DNA of 64,000 nucleotides from Pseudomonas sp. R5-89-07 (GCF_003851685.1 NZ_CP027727.1:3348001-3412000), one strand, 5' to 3'. Shown: positions 1-9,837, counted from the stretch's first letter. Made by a program: numbers and translations. The notes: generated from the letters alone by a model not told the origin.

Positions 1-490
1 CCGCGCCGCCGATCCGCCCAACTGCGGTGTCGACCACCGGTAGCGTGGAGCCATCGCCCTTGCCCCAGATCAGCCGTTCGGTGCCGGTGGGCATTAGCTT
101 GCGGTGCTTGGCCACGAGCCCGCCCGTGGGTTCGAAATACAGCACGGTGCAATACAAGGTGCTGCCACTGCGCTCAATCACGCCAAGTACCAGGCTGGCA
201 CCGGTGCGCGCGGATAACCCCGCCAGTGCCTCGGTCTCGACACCGGGTACATCGATAGCGTTGGCAAAATAGTGCGCAAAGGCTTCACGACCCTCAGGCA
301 AGCGATACCCCAATTGAGTACCGAACCCTTCACCTTTGGGATAGCCGCCCAGCAGCGCCTCAGGCATTACCACCAACTGCGCGCCGCTGCGCTGGATGTC
401 GCCCTCATAGGCCAGTATCTGTTCCAGGGTCTCGGCCTTGCCGCCCGGCAGCGAGCCAATTTGTAAAGCGGCCACGGTAGAAACAGGCAT
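1..490 (-). CDS. Nitrilase / carbon-nitrogen hydrolase family protein (C-terminal part outside window)
   Basis: About 163 N-terminal residues are present; the gene runs off the left edge. The family hydrolyses nitriles or amides with a Glu-Lys-Cys triad. The Glu region reads [14 protein letters not shown] (near residue 45) and the Lys region [20 protein letters not shown], both typical of true nitrilases. The catalytic Cys would lie in the missing part. The start ATG at 490 gives [13 protein letters not shown], a normal family beginning. It is divergent from the LysR gene at 573, which is the usual arrangement for a regulator and its target. The substrate cannot be told from this fragment. 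Confidence 0.85.
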   Translation of the reverse strand, partial: MPVSTVAALQIGSLPGGKAETLEQILAYEGDIQRSGAQLVVMPEALLGGYPKGEGFGTQLGYRLPEGREAFAHYFANAIDVPGVETEALAGLSARTGASLVLGVIERSGSTLYCTVLYFEPTGGLVAKHRKLMPTGTERLIWGKGDGSTLPVVDTAVGRIGGA

Positions 491-572
491 CACGTCACTC
501 CAAGTCAGTGGGGGTTGCCCATTCTCCGGCCAGGCTGGATCATGAATAAAGCCCACCTCAGTGCTAAATGAT

Positions 573-1481
573 ATGAGCCAGATAAATATCGCGCAGGTTG
601 ACCTTAACCTGCTCAAGACCTTCGAAGCCCTGCATGACGAGTCCAGCGCCAGCCGTGCGGCTTTGCGCCTGGGGGTCACACAATCGGCCATCAGCGCCGG
701 TTTGCGGCGTTTGCGCGATCTGTACAGCGATCAGTTGTTTGTGCGGACCGGGCGCGGACTGGCGCCGACCGTGCGCGCCAATCAACTCAAACCGGTGATC
801 AGCGAGGCGCTGGACCGCTGCCGGCAAAGCCTGGCGATGATCAACCCGCAAAGCCCGAACTACCAGGGCCGCTCGGTGGTACTGGGCCTGTCTGACGATT
901 TCGAGATTGCCTACGGCCGCCGCCTGATGGACAGCGTTGCACAGCGCCTGCCGATGTTGCGGGTGATTTTCCGCCAGACCCACAGCCAGATCGTTGCAGC
1001 CGCCCTGCTCGACCGCAGCCTGGACCTGGCGATCACCGCTGGCGGTTTTGCCGAGCGGCGCCTGAGCCGGCAAGTGCTCGGCGAGGGTGATTATCGCTGC
1101 CTGGTGGACGCCGACAGCCTGGCGCCCGGCCAGCAACAGATCGATTTGAAGGAATTCGTCGCGCGCGACCATGTGCTGGTGTCATCGGGCGGGTTTATCG
1201 GCATTACCGATGAGGGCTTGGCGGCGCACGGCTTGAGCCGCCAAGTGTGTGCGTCCACCAGCCATTTTGCCGCCTTGGCGTTTCTGCTCAAGGGCAGTGC
1301 GGCGGTGGCGACGATTCCGGGGCATGCCGCCGAAGCCATCGCCCGCCTGACCAGTTTGCGCGTCCTGCCCTGCCCGCTGGCGTTGCCCCGTTATCCGGTG
1401 GAGCTGGGCTGGCGCACCCAGGCTCAGCTCGACCCGTTGTTGTTGAAGGTCCGCGAGGCGATCGAGGCGAGCTTTATTTAG
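573..1481 (+). CDS. LysR-family transcriptional regulator
   Basis: A 302-aa LysR-type regulator. The N-terminal winged helix-turn-helix (about residues 5-65) contains [20 protein letters not shown], followed by a substrate-binding domain of the periplasmic-binding fold. I chose ATG 573 because it gives the usual short lead-in ([20 protein letters not shown]); an in-frame GTG at 561 would add four residues, and neither has a strong ribosome binding site. It is divergent from the nitrilase-family gene, so it probably controls that gene and itself from the shared 82-bp gap. The inducer is unknown. Confidence 0.9.
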   Translation: MSQINIAQVDLNLLKTFEALHDESSASRAALRLGVTQSAISAGLRRLRDLYSDQLFVRTGRGLAPTVRANQLKPVISEALDRCRQSLAMINPQSPNYQGRSVVLGLSDDFEIAYGRRLMDSVAQRLPMLRVIFRQTHSQIVAAALLDRSLDLAITAGGFAERRLSRQVLGEGDYRCLVDADSLAPGQQQIDLKEFVARDHVLVSSGGFIGITDEGLAAHGLSRQVCASTSHFAALAFLLKGSAAVATIPGHAAEAIARLTSLRVLPCPLALPRYPVELGWRTQAQLDPLLLKVREAIEASFI

Positions 1482-1725
1482 CCGCCATCAGCTTGTTGAC
1501 TTCGCTGCGCACCATGTTGGAAAACTCCGGCGGCGACATGCCGTCCAGTTCCGCGCGCACCCATTCGGCCCATTTGCCCTTGCGCTTGGCGCGCTCGCCG
1601 AACAACCGCGCGGCTTCGCCCTTGGCCTTGCCCAGGTTGGCTTGCCACAGGTCGTAGAGACGGGACTTTTCATCTTCCAGCTCGGCGCGTTCGGCGAGGG
1701 TCTTGTTGGCGAGATTGAAGCTCAT
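1474..1725 (-). CDS. Small charged hypothetical protein
   Basis: An 83-aa protein rich in Lys, Glu and Ala, with predicted helical character and no signal peptide or membrane segment. It begins MSFNLANKTLAERAELEDEK and ends with AAK. I do not recognise a domain. The start ATG at 1725 is preceded by an AGGT-like ribosome binding site. Its 3' end overlaps the tail of the LysR gene by 8 bp in convergent orientation. The codon pattern matches its neighbours, so it is probably a real conserved Pseudomonas gene. Confidence 0.65.
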   Translation of the reverse strand: MSFNLANKTLAERAELEDEKSRLYDLWQANLGKAKGEAARLFGERAKRKGKWAEWVRAELDGMSPPEFSNMVRSEVNKLMAAK

Positions 1726-1888
1726 GTTGAGTTACCTGCTGCACAAATAGGTGACATCTTACACTGTAGGTCGAAAGGACCCGATTTCGATTTTGCCGCA
1801 AATGGATAGCCCGCGAAATAAACTGCAACTTTTGCCACTGCCCGACACTCCATTGGTCACCGCCACATCCACTTGCAAGGAGTCAAAC

Positions 1889-2209
1889 ATGGCCCGCAAA
1901 ACCGCCGCCCAAGCCGTCGAAGAACAAATCAAGGATCAAGCGTTCAGCGAGCTGACTGCGCTGATCGAAGAGTCCGACAAACTGCTCAAGAGCAGCGCAT
2001 CCCTGGTGGGCGAGGAAGGTGAAACCCTGCGTGAGCAGGTCGCCATCAAACTCAAGCAAGCCCTGGACTCGGTCTCCAGCGTCCGTGAGCGCAGCAAGCC
2101 GGTCGTGGATGCCACCGAGACCTATATCGGTGGCCACCCATGGCAGACCGTGGCCATTTCTGCAGGCTTTGGCCTGGTAGTAGGCCTGTTGCTCGGTCGC
2201 CGTAACTGA
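1889..2209 (+). CDS. DUF883 (ElaB/YqjD-type) membrane-anchored protein
   Basis: A 106-aa protein with a long amphipathic helical region (residues 1-85) and one C-terminal membrane segment (about 87-103) flanked by a GGHPW motif and an RR-rich end. This is the layout of ElaB/YqjD/YgaM proteins, which in E. coli anchor ribosomes to the inner membrane in stationary phase. The start was set at ATG 1889, 9 nt behind an AAGGAG site, rather than at the longer upstream frame from 1751. A hairpin terminator follows at 2217. The function here is inferred from the family only. Confidence 0.88.
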   Translation: MARKTAAQAVEEQIKDQAFSELTALIEESDKLLKSSASLVGEEGETLREQVAIKLKQALDSVSSVRERSKPVVDATETYIGGHPWQTVAISAGFGLVVGLLLGRRN

Positions 2210-2216
2210 CGAGTGC

Positions 2217-2245
2217 GGGCTGCGCGCAAGGCGCAGCCCCCTTTT
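2217..2245 (+). terminator. Rho-independent terminator after DUF883 gene
   Basis: A 9-bp perfect stem GGGCTGCGC / GCGCAGCCC (2217-2225 and 2231-2239) with a 5-nt loop is followed by CC and TTTT. It lies between the convergent DUF883 and dpkA genes, and its T-run overlaps the end of dpkA. Confidence 0.75.
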
Positions 2246-3281
2246 ACCCCGCCGCCCACTCGCGCAACTGCCGCAGATCCTGCGCCTCAAGTTCTATCCC
2301 TGTTTCCTCAGACTTCGCCCGAGTGCGATGCCGCCGATCCCCCGGCAACCGTCGCAACCCCACCGCGTGCATCTGCCGCACCAGTTCCTGACTGCGCGCT
2401 GCGAAGCTTTGCCCAGCCGTTTTGCTCGGGTCGATGACAATCAGCAACTGGCCGGTCCAGGGCGTGCGCGCCCCTGGATGATCAGCCCAGTTGAACTCGA
2501 ACGAGAAGTTCCCCCCGGTCAACGCGGCCGCCAGCAACTCCACCATCATCGACAGGGCCGAGCCCTTGTGCCCGCCAAATGGCAATAGCGCGCCGCCTTC
2601 CAGGATGGCTTTCGGGTCCTGGGTCGGCTGGCCCAGGCTGTCCACGCCCATGCCCGCCGGCAGGCGCTCGCCCTTGCGCGCGGCGATCTGCACGTCGCCA
2701 TGGGCAATGGCGCTGGTGGCCAGGTCGAATACGATCGGCGGGCCGTCGGCGCGCGGCGCGGCGAACGCGATAGGGTTGGTGCCGAACAGCGGCCGATCAG
2801 CGCCGTGGGGCACCACGCAGGTCATGCTGTTGACCACGCTCAAGGCCACCAGGCCTTCGTCGGCAAAGGGCTCGACATCTGGCCACAGTGCGGCGAAATG
2901 GTGGGAGTTGTGGATCGCCAGCAACGCGATCCCGGCGCTGCGAGCCTTGTCGACCAGCAAGGATCGGGCGGCCGCCAGGGCCGGCTGGGCAAACCCGTTA
3001 CAGGCGTCCACCCGCACGAAACCAGAGGCCACATCCGTCACCACCGGCAGCGCCTGACCGTCCACCCAGCCGCTGGCCAGCGTACTGAGATAGCCGGGCA
3101 TGCGAAAAATCCCGTGACTATGGGCGCCGTCGCGCTCGGCACTGGCGCAATTGTTCGCCAGAATGGCCGCAACCTCGGGCGCGGTACCGTGCTTTTCAAA
3201 CACCGTTTGCAGCAAGGCCACCAGCTCAGTGAAGCCGATGAAGACGCTGGCACGATCAACTACCGGGGACTGGGCAGACAT
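2244..3281 (-). CDS. dpkA: Delta1-piperideine-2-carboxylate / delta1-pyrroline-2-carboxylate reductase
   Basis: A 345-aa member of the malate/L-lactate dehydrogenase-like NAD(P)H oxidoreductases. Known DpkA enzymes reduce delta1-piperideine-2-carboxylate to L-pipecolate and delta1-pyrroline-2-carboxylate to L-proline in D-lysine and hydroxyproline catabolism. The segments CASAERDGAHSHGIFRMPGY, AIHNSHHFAALWPDVEPF and GALLPFGGHKGSALSMMVEL match what I recall of Pseudomonas DpkA closely. The start ATG at 3281 has GGAG 8 nt upstream; an upstream in-frame start at 3341 is less likely. No other lysine-catabolic gene lies beside it. Confidence 0.88.
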   Translation of the reverse strand: MSAQSPVVDRASVFIGFTELVALLQTVFEKHGTAPEVAAILANNCASAERDGAHSHGIFRMPGYLSTLASGWVDGQALPVVTDVASGFVRVDACNGFAQPALAAARSLLVDKARSAGIALLAIHNSHHFAALWPDVEPFADEGLVALSVVNSMTCVVPHGADRPLFGTNPIAFAAPRADGPPIVFDLATSAIAHGDVQIAARKGERLPAGMGVDSLGQPTQDPKAILEGGALLPFGGHKGSALSMMVELLAAALTGGNFSFEFNWADHPGARTPWTGQLLIVIDPSKTAGQSFAARSQELVRQMHAVGLRRLPGDRRHRTRAKSEETGIELEAQDLRQLREWAAG

Positions 3282-3457
3282 CTGTAGCTCCGATTTTATA
3301 ATTGGAAGAGGCAACGAGAATCCAGAACACCGATTAAACAACGCCGCCCATGCCTGCTGTCAACGGGCGCCTGCGGCTTGATCCAGTTATCTACCACCAC
3401 CGCCGCCCCATCAGCCTTTAGTTTTGCCTGTTCTTCCGACGCTGATGAGAACACCCG

Positions 3458-6400
3458 ATGGCTCGCTTGACCCCACCTTATTTTTTCGAAGAATTCCTGC
3501 GCCCGATCAAACGCAAGGCACCCACCGAGCGCGAGCGCAAGCTTGGATTTACCGTGAAAGACCTGGATTGGTTGCATACGCTTTACTACGCCACCCATGC
3601 GGCGCGGCAGGACACCAAGATCCAGAACTACCCGATGACCGTGGAACGCCTGCTGATTACCCTCACCGACAAAACCTCCATTCCATTGGCCGGCGCGTTC
3701 ATGATGAGCCCCACGCCAGACGCACAACGCGCCGTGCTCTATACCCCCTATGGCGGCCTGGAAGTGTTCGACAGCCCGTCAGTGCTGGTCAAGGAACTGC
3801 ACGATCGGTTCAAACAACCCAGCACACGGGCCGACCTGCTGCGGTTTCTGTCCATCAGCCAACGCGACGCAATACCGGCCAACGCGGCGCTGGCGCTCAC
3901 GCGCGAGGTGGTTCAGGGCGCGGTCATGCAAGACCAGGAGCAGACGATCCTGGCTAACCAGCACAGCAACGTCCAGACCATGCTCGCCCAATTACGCCAA
4001 CTGCCCAACCTGCACGAAATGCTCGACACATTGCTCGGCATTATGGCCCGCGCCTATTTTCCGGGCCTGAACCAAAGCGACACCCGAGTCGATTTTTTCA
4101 GCCGGGTGGGGGCCGGCGAAGACAGCCGCTGGGTCGCCTCTGCCCCGTTGCGCGAGGTGTTGCTGCAGTTTTATGCCAGGCAAGGCTGGCCAGTCGAACA
4201 GACGCACCGTTTCTCCAACCCACGCCATGACACCACCGACTTTAACCAGACGCAACGAGACGAAGACCAAGTGCGTTGGGACAACGTCGTACAGCAAACC
4301 AGCGGCATCCTGTCGAAACTGCTCAACAGCCTGGTGCAAACCTACTGGAACGAGGACTTTGACAATGGCCAGTCTCGCCTTGAGTTCTTCGCCCGGGTCA
4401 TCCGTGACAAATTCCGCGCTGACCTGCTGTTCAAACACCAGAATTTCATCCTGTCCAGTGACGAAAGTCGCACACTGCGGGCCCTTTTGCTCCCGAGCAC
4501 AGCCGCACGCACTGCGTTGGACAGCCCATTGCGCATCGAGAAAATACGGGTACGCGCGCAGTATCAACATCAAGTTGAACTGGCCAGCACCCTGATGATC
4601 AGTGATGACCACGCCTATCTGTATACCCAGGCCCGCGGCCTGCAGGTGCTCAAGGATCTGGATGACCTCCACGCCACCCTGCTGACGATGCTCAAGACGG
4701 CCGGCCACGAAGACGAACTGCTCAATTTTTTGTCCCTGGATGAACAGAACGTATTCATTGGCATGGATCAGTTGCAGGTTGTCGGCCTACCCGTGGCCGA
4801 CGATATATTCCAGGAAATGGTCGAGGACATTGCCGCCAAGCAGCTGGACAACCTGGAGTACTCCCTGGGGCTTTTTCGACGCAGCGGCGGCACCATCGAC
4901 CTGGGCGCGCTACTCGACAGCGCCCTGGATATCCGGTTCATGCTCGACAGCCGCTTACTCGCGCTGCAGACCGACGGGCGCTGGAGCGTGCACCCCATCA
5001 CCGGCCCGAAGGGTGGCCCGACCACCGTCATGGCGCAACGCACCAAGGGCCATTTGCAACGGCTGGAGGCCGTCCAGGCGGCACTCGCCCTCGCTCAGAG
5101 CAAACACCCGACCCTGCACAGCCTGGCGACGAAGGCGCTGAATGCGCAGTTAACCAAAAGCCAGCTGGATCTGCAGGCCGAGGATGTCCACATCAATACC
5201 TACGCCACGCCTGCGCAAGAGCTTGAAACCCGCTTACCCGAAGACTCCTCGACGATGGTCGAACACTTTATCGCGCGCCTGGCCAGGCAGGCCGAAGCCC
5301 TGACGCCATCATCACTGGCCTGGTTTTACGGCAAACGCATCGCGGGCGTCGCTTCCAAGCTCAACAGCCTGACCGTTACCCTCTTCAATCGAGTGATCGA
5401 GCAGACCCTCAAAACCTTTGGGCAACAAGATCTGCGCACGCTGCCGGGCGAGTTTCTGGACAATGAACTGCCCCGCCTTAGCCTCGGCATGCTGCAGGGG
5501 CTCAGTGGGGAAATGCAATTGCGCCAGCTGGAGAAAAGCCTCGCCCCACGAGAGCTGGCGCTGCTCGACAGCGCGCTCAAGGCCGACAGCATGACGCGAC
5601 TGACTCGTCACGGCCTCAACGGCTTCATACCGGACGCCTTCGGCTTGTCGCTCTATGTCGGCAGCCAAGCCGAGCCCGAGCCGCTGGCCAATTGCTTCGT
5701 ATTGAGCGAACGCGGCGGGCTCGACCCGCTGCATTCCGGTATTGCTCTGCTTTGGTCCCCCCACCATGGCCATGAGGCCTTCACCTCGGTCGACGACCTG
5801 CGCGATGCACTGACGCAACGTCTCGCCGATCCAACGCAGCGGCTGCCGTTACTGGACAACTTGCCCATCTCCAAACGTAAGCCCCATCAAACCTTCAGGC
5901 TTGGCCCTCTGCAACGTATTGACGACCACCTGCTGAACAACCGCCAAGGCAGTTACAGCCGACGCACACGGGCCGAGATCGACCATGTGCTGCTGATGAA
6001 CCTGAGCGCTGGGGCGCTACAGAACTGGCTGGACGCCTTGATGCGCCGAGCGCCGCCGTCAAACCTGGCTAGAAGCCTCGCCATCGCCAAAGCCATGCTG
6101 CTCCAGCAAGGGCTGCCGGTGTGGCTAGGCATGGCGCCCCCCCACGAGCAGATTGTGCATGCCGAGCTGCTCGAACAATACCGCCTCAGCGCACCGCAGG
6201 AGCGTGACTATCTTCACGGCATCACCCCGATGCGCGAGCAGGCGGCGACAACCCTTTCCAGCCTGCTCAAGGCGCGCTTTCCCGAGCAGGTGCTGGACCC
6301 GGACAATGTGCTGATCGCGCCCCGGATCAACCTCAAAGGGCATGTCCAGAGCCTGACGGACTTTGCCTTGCGCCACTGGCCCGTGCTGCGCGCCGACGAT

Positions 6401-8620
6401 ATCCGGCCCAGTTCGCGTTCCGCCACGCCGCTGCCGGCTGGGTTGGATGGCGACGCCGTGATACAGCTGGTGCGCCAACTCGACCTCAAGGGCCTGTATC
6501 GGACACACCTGGCCAGCCATCTGGAAGGCCAGGGCGATGACGCGCTCAAACGCCGTGATCTGTTTTGTCGGCAGCTGCCTTGGCAAATGCTGCAGTACGC
6601 CCATGAACAAAGGCTCGATGAACGGCTGTCGGGTACGGCCTGGAGTTTCGTTCAGCAAATCTTCGACATGCCCGACGCCGTGGCCCGCGCCATGATCCAC
6701 GGCGTAACGGCGGTCATTCGTCCCCTTGAACTGATCGCGACGCCAGGCGCGATCCCAGCCAAGGTCTTGGGCTGCTACCTGATCGGTCCCAAGGCAGGCG
6801 CTACCGGCCCCACGCTGCTTTATGCACCCTACAGCCACACGCACCTGCTCAAGGAATACACCAGTGAATCGACCTTGCTCAGTGAGTTCACTACCCCAGG
6901 CGCTTTGCAGGAATGGGTGATCAGCCGCCTGCAAGGCGGCCAACAAGCGACCTACCGCAATCTGCTGCGCCAGCACGCGCGTCGCGAGTTATCCGAGATC
7001 AGTCTTGGCGACACGCCCATTTCCGGCAACGTGCTGACACGCCTGTTCGCGGACAACCTCAGCCTGTTGTCGCAAATGCTGGCGAGCCAATTCACCCTGG
7101 GCGCAAAGGTGCAGTGGGACGCGGTGAAGAGCCTGCTGAGCGAGGACATTACCCAAGGCATTCAGTTCATGGCCGGCAAGCTGACCTACCCCCTGGTGAT
7201 CTGGCGCAGCTTCAAATTGTTCATGACCTCGGCCGAAGACCTGCAGCAACACCGCTGGAAACACGGGTTAAAGACGTTTATCGCCGGCGTGGCCGAAATG
7301 GCTGCCCTGCGCAGGGAATTGGACGGGCTCGTGCCCGACACCGCGACGCCCCAGCCAGCCACCACCGTGGAGCAATGGCTTGACGCCCCTGCGCCAGCGG
7401 CAATGACCTTGGCGACCCACGATGTGACAGCACCCCAGCGCACCCGGCTGAGCCTGTACGAAAACACAGGGGTCAACCTGAAGGACCTGAAAAAGAGCCT
7501 CTTGACCCACGTTTACAAGGATGAGGCCAATCAACGCCATTTCGTCCCGGTGGATGGCAAGGTCTATTCGGTGAAGCCATCCGCTGAACACTGGCGCATG
7601 AGTGACGGTGACCAGCACGGCCCCTACGTGCAGCGCAATGCCCGCGGCGAATGGGTGCTGGACCTGAACCTGCATCATCCGCTCTATGGCAAGACCCTCT
7701 CCAAATATACCCACAGGGTGCTGACCCGCTCGGCCGAGCGCGAGGCCATCAACGTCGAGGCGGTGGGCATGACAGCCATTGCCGCGCTGTCCAGCTGGAA
7801 GGCGCAGTGCATCAACGAAGCGCTCAACGTGGCGACGTATTACACCGTGACGTGCAAACGCAACCTGGTGCATTTTGCCGCCCTGCGCGAGCCAACCAGT
7901 CGGCTCGGGCGCTTTTTCACGGAAATGTTCGGCGTGCTCAGCCTGTCGCCCCAGCAGGTGCAGCGAATCGAAACCCGCGTCGACGAGGTGCTCGATGAGC
8001 TGCTCAACCCCACGCTGATCAACCCCGACTCAATGCGGTTCGTCACCGGTACCCACCGCCATGGTGATCGAGATACGTTTGCCTTCGTGCTGCCTGAGGA
8101 TGCGAGCAAAAAAATCTACCTGCTGGACCGGTTCTTCGATCCGAACATGGACGTCTATCAAAATCGCCTCACCACCCCGTTCGACATCACCGCCCATGCG
8201 CGCGCAGCGGTGCTGATCCACGAGATCACGCACTTGAAATCCCTGACCGAAGACCTGGCTTACCTCGACAGCATGCGACCGTTCCCGGACCTGATCAATG
8301 TGCAGATCAAAGGCGCCACGCTGATGAAAACCGACCTGACCGACCTGCGTGAAACAGCCCTCTCGGTGCTCACGCCAGCCACCCGGTTGTTCAAGAGCCT
8401 GGACGCGCTCACCCAGCAGTGGAGCGACTACAGCAGCGGCCAGGGTACCTCGCTGCTCAAGGACAAGGTGTTGAGTACCACCGGCGCTCGAAACCTGGCG
8501 GATGCCCGTGCCGTCTTCATGAGCAATGCGGATCGGCGCATCGACACGATCCTGGCCAACGCCGACTCGGTCACCTACCTGATCAGCCATCTGGGCCGGG
8601 AGCTGGACGCAGGGGCCTGA
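3458..8620 (+). CDS. Large toxin-like protein (DUF6543 / dermonecrotic-toxin-type) with C-terminal metalloprotease motif
   Basis: A single 1720-aa reading frame with no signal peptide and no clear membrane segments. The sequence style (repeated helical segments, phrases such as LYAPYSHTHLLKEY, YHQ-type repeats and FMMSPTPDAQRAVLYTPYGG) resembles the very large Pseudomonas proteins annotated as dermonecrotic toxin or DUF6543. Near the C-terminus HEITH (H1588, E1589, H1592) is followed by TEDLAYL, which resembles the HExxH plus Asp zinc site of aspzincin-type metallopeptidases. No secretion gene is adjacent. The start ATG at 3458 has only a weak ribosome binding site. Toxin activity is inferred, not shown. 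Confidence 0.7.
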   Translation: MARLTPPYFFEEFLRPIKRKAPTERERKLGFTVKDLDWLHTLYYATHAARQDTKIQNYPMTVERLLITLTDKTSIPLAGAFMMSPTPDAQRAVLYTPYGGLEVFDSPSVLVKELHDRFKQPSTRADLLRFLSISQRDAIPANAALALTREVVQGAVMQDQEQTILANQHSNVQTMLAQLRQLPNLHEMLDTLLGIMARAYFPGLNQSDTRVDFFSRVGAGEDSRWVASAPLREVLLQFYARQGWPVEQTHRFSNPRHDTTDFNQTQRDEDQVRWDNVVQQTSGILSKLLNSLVQTYWNEDFDNGQSRLEFFARVIRDKFRADLLFKHQNFILSSDESRTLRALLLPSTAARTALDSPLRIEKIRVRAQYQHQVELASTLMISDDHAYLYTQARGLQVLKDLDDLHATLLTMLKTAGHEDELLNFLSLDEQNVFIGMDQLQVVGLPVADDIFQEMVEDIAAKQLDNLEYSLGLFRRSGGTIDLGALLDSALDIRFMLDSRLLALQTDGRWSVHPITGPKGGPTTVMAQRTKGHLQRLEAVQAALALAQSKHPTLHSLATKALNAQLTKSQLDLQAEDVHINTYATPAQELETRLPEDSSTMVEHFIARLARQAEALTPSSLAWFYGKRIAGVASKLNSLTVTLFNRVIEQTLKTFGQQDLRTLPGEFLDNELPRLSLGMLQGLSGEMQLRQLEKSLAPRELALLDSALKADSMTRLTRHGLNGFIPDAFGLSLYVGSQAEPEPLANCFVLSERGGLDPLHSGIALLWSPHHGHEAFTSVDDLRDALTQRLADPTQRLPLLDNLPISKRKPHQTFRLGPLQRIDDHLLNNRQGSYSRRTRAEIDHVLLMNLSAGALQNWLDALMRRAPPSNLARSLAIAKAMLLQQGLPVWLGMAPPHEQIVHAELLEQYRLSAPQERDYLHGITPMREQAATTLSSLLKARFPEQVLDPDNVLIAPRINLKGHVQSLTDFALRHWPVLRADDIRPSSRSATPLPAGLDGDAVIQLVRQLDLKGLYRTHLASHLEGQGDDALKRRDLFCRQLPWQMLQYAHEQRLDERLSGTAWSFVQQIFDMPDAVARAMIHGVTAVIRPLELIATPGAIPAKVLGCYLIGPKAGATGPTLLYAPYSHTHLLKEYTSESTLLSEFTTPGALQEWVISRLQGGQQATYRNLLRQHARRELSEISLGDTPISGNVLTRLFADNLSLLSQMLASQFTLGAKVQWDAVKSLLSEDITQGIQFMAGKLTYPLVIWRSFKLFMTSAEDLQQHRWKHGLKTFIAGVAEMAALRRELDGLVPDTATPQPATTVEQWLDAPAPAAMTLATHDVTAPQRTRLSLYENTGVNLKDLKKSLLTHVYKDEANQRHFVPVDGKVYSVKPSAEHWRMSDGDQHGPYVQRNARGEWVLDLNLHHPLYGKTLSKYTHRVLTRSAEREAINVEAVGMTAIAALSSWKAQCINEALNVATYYTVTCKRNLVHFAALREPTSRLGRFFTEMFGVLSLSPQQVQRIETRVDEVLDELLNPTLINPDSMRFVTGTHRHGDRDTFAFVLPEDASKKIYLLDRFFDPNMDVYQNRLTTPFDITAHARAAVLIHEITHLKSLTEDLAYLDSMRPFPDLINVQIKGATLMKTDLTDLRETALSVLTPATRLFKSLDALTQQWSDYSSGQGTSLLKDKVLSTTGARNLADARAVFMSNADRRIDTILANADSVTYLISHLGRELDAGA

Positions 8621-8654
8621 GAGGTCGCCAGCCGGCCTGGGCCCGGTGCGCTTC

Positions 8655-8676
8655 AGAGAGATTCATTCTCATTGAT
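8655..8676 (+). promoter_or_regulatory. Fur-type box upstream of the FecR-like gene
   Basis: On the minus strand this reads AATGAGAATGAATCTC, which differs at one position from the common pseudomonad Fur half-palindrome AATGAGAATGATTCTC. It lies about 75 bp before the FecR-like start and just after the toxin-like gene. Confidence 0.6.
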
Positions 8677-8748
8677 GCGCATTTGCCACGATGGCGGTTC
8701 TCGCCGTCCTGCCTGGGAGGTTAGAATGGCGCAAATCAGGATGTGTTA

Positions 8749-9744
8749 ATGACCGACCAGCCCATTTCCGAAGCCGAGTATGACGCCATCACCGATGCGG
8801 CCGCGCATTGGTGCATGCGCATGCATGCGAGCGACTGCACGATGGCGGAGCGCCAGGCCTTTACCCACTGGCACGATGCTCATCCGCTGCACGCCTTTGA
8901 GTATGCAGCAATGCTGGAAATCTGGGACGTGGCCGATCATCTGCCGCGCAGCACGCCGGCGCCGGTCGTTTTGGCGTCCAGGCCACGCCCGCGCTGGCGA
9001 ACCTACGCGGTCGCAGCCACCATTTGCCTCGCCGCGTTACCGCTGGCCGCCTTCACTGGCTGGGAGGCCGGCTGGTTGCCCAGTTCCTATAAGCATTTCC
9101 AGGCAGTCAACGGCTTGCGCAGCGTCACCCTCGGTGATGGCAGCCAGGTGGAATTGAACCTGGGCACCGAACTGGTCTACAGCGCTTACAAAGACAGACG
9201 CCAAGTCAAATTGAAAAAAGGTGAAGCGTTTTTCAAGGTCACTCATGACAGCGATCATCCGTTTATCGTGCAGGCTGGCGACGGGCAGGTGCGGGTGACG
9301 GGCACCCAGTTCAATGTCTGGACGTATGAAGACCAGGTTCGGGTGATGTTGCTCGAAGGTTCGGTGCAGATCGCCAGCGACTCGGTGCATGGCAGCGTGC
9401 CGCTTACCCCAGGCATGCAGGCCAGTTACCAGCGCGGCGACGCCACCCCACGAGTGGCCTCGATCCAGCCCAATGACGCAGCGCTGGCCTGGCGCACGGG
9501 TAAACTGGTGCTCGACAACCTGGCCCTGGCCGACGCCTTGCCGCTGATCAACCGCTACCTGGACAAACCCGCGATGCTGGCGGACGCGGGCACCGGGACC
9601 ATTCGCATTGGCGGGATTTATAACCTCAGTGAAGTCAACAACCTCATCCCTTCCTTGCCCAAGGTGCTGCCGGTCTACCTGACCCAGAACCAGGACGGCA
9701 ACCCTGTCCTCAACTCCATCCCGCGTAAAGCACCCAAGGGCTGA
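8749..9744 (+). CDS. FecR-family sigma-factor regulator (orphan)
   Basis: A 331-aa FecR-type inner-membrane regulator. It has an N-terminal cytoplasmic DUF4880 domain (about residues 10-60, with MAERQAFTHWHDAHPLHAFEY), one membrane segment (about 87-104), a periplasmic FecR domain (about 115-235) and a DUF4974-like C-terminus. FecR proteins relay occupancy of a TonB receptor to an ECF sigma factor of the FecI type. No fecI gene precedes it, although a Fur-type box does. The FhuE-like receptor 13 kb away lacks the signalling domain needed to pair with it. The start ATG at 8749 follows AGGA; a GTG at 8743 is possible. Confidence 0.88.
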   Translation: MTDQPISEAEYDAITDAAAHWCMRMHASDCTMAERQAFTHWHDAHPLHAFEYAAMLEIWDVADHLPRSTPAPVVLASRPRPRWRTYAVAATICLAALPLAAFTGWEAGWLPSSYKHFQAVNGLRSVTLGDGSQVELNLGTELVYSAYKDRRQVKLKKGEAFFKVTHDSDHPFIVQAGDGQVRVTGTQFNVWTYEDQVRVMLLEGSVQIASDSVHGSVPLTPGMQASYQRGDATPRVASIQPNDAALAWRTGKLVLDNLALADALPLINRYLDKPAMLADAGTGTIRIGGIYNLSEVNNLIPSLPKVLPVYLTQNQDGNPVLNSIPRKAPKG

Positions 9745-9765
9745 ACGCGCGCCTGCAGCGTCAAC

Positions 9766-9782
9766 TGTCCATTTCTGAAACA
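9766..9782 (+). promoter_or_regulatory. Candidate activator site 1 of the fap operon
   Basis: TGTCCATTTCTGAAACA, an imperfect copy (one base shorter in the left arm) of the palindrome TGTnTCA-N4-TGAnACA found twice more in this gap. Its centre is about 229 bp before the predicted start of transcription. Confidence 0.5.
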
Positions 9783-9837
9783 CCCAAGTGTCTTGAATCG
9801 CCCGGCGGGTGCGGATTCATGGTTTTGTCATGGGCAC

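Noticed and set aside
2244..3281. dpkA as a malate or lactate dehydrogenase
   Set aside because: The fold is shared, but the residues around the His pair and the C-terminal glycine-rich segment match the piperideine-2-carboxylate reductase branch as I recall it.
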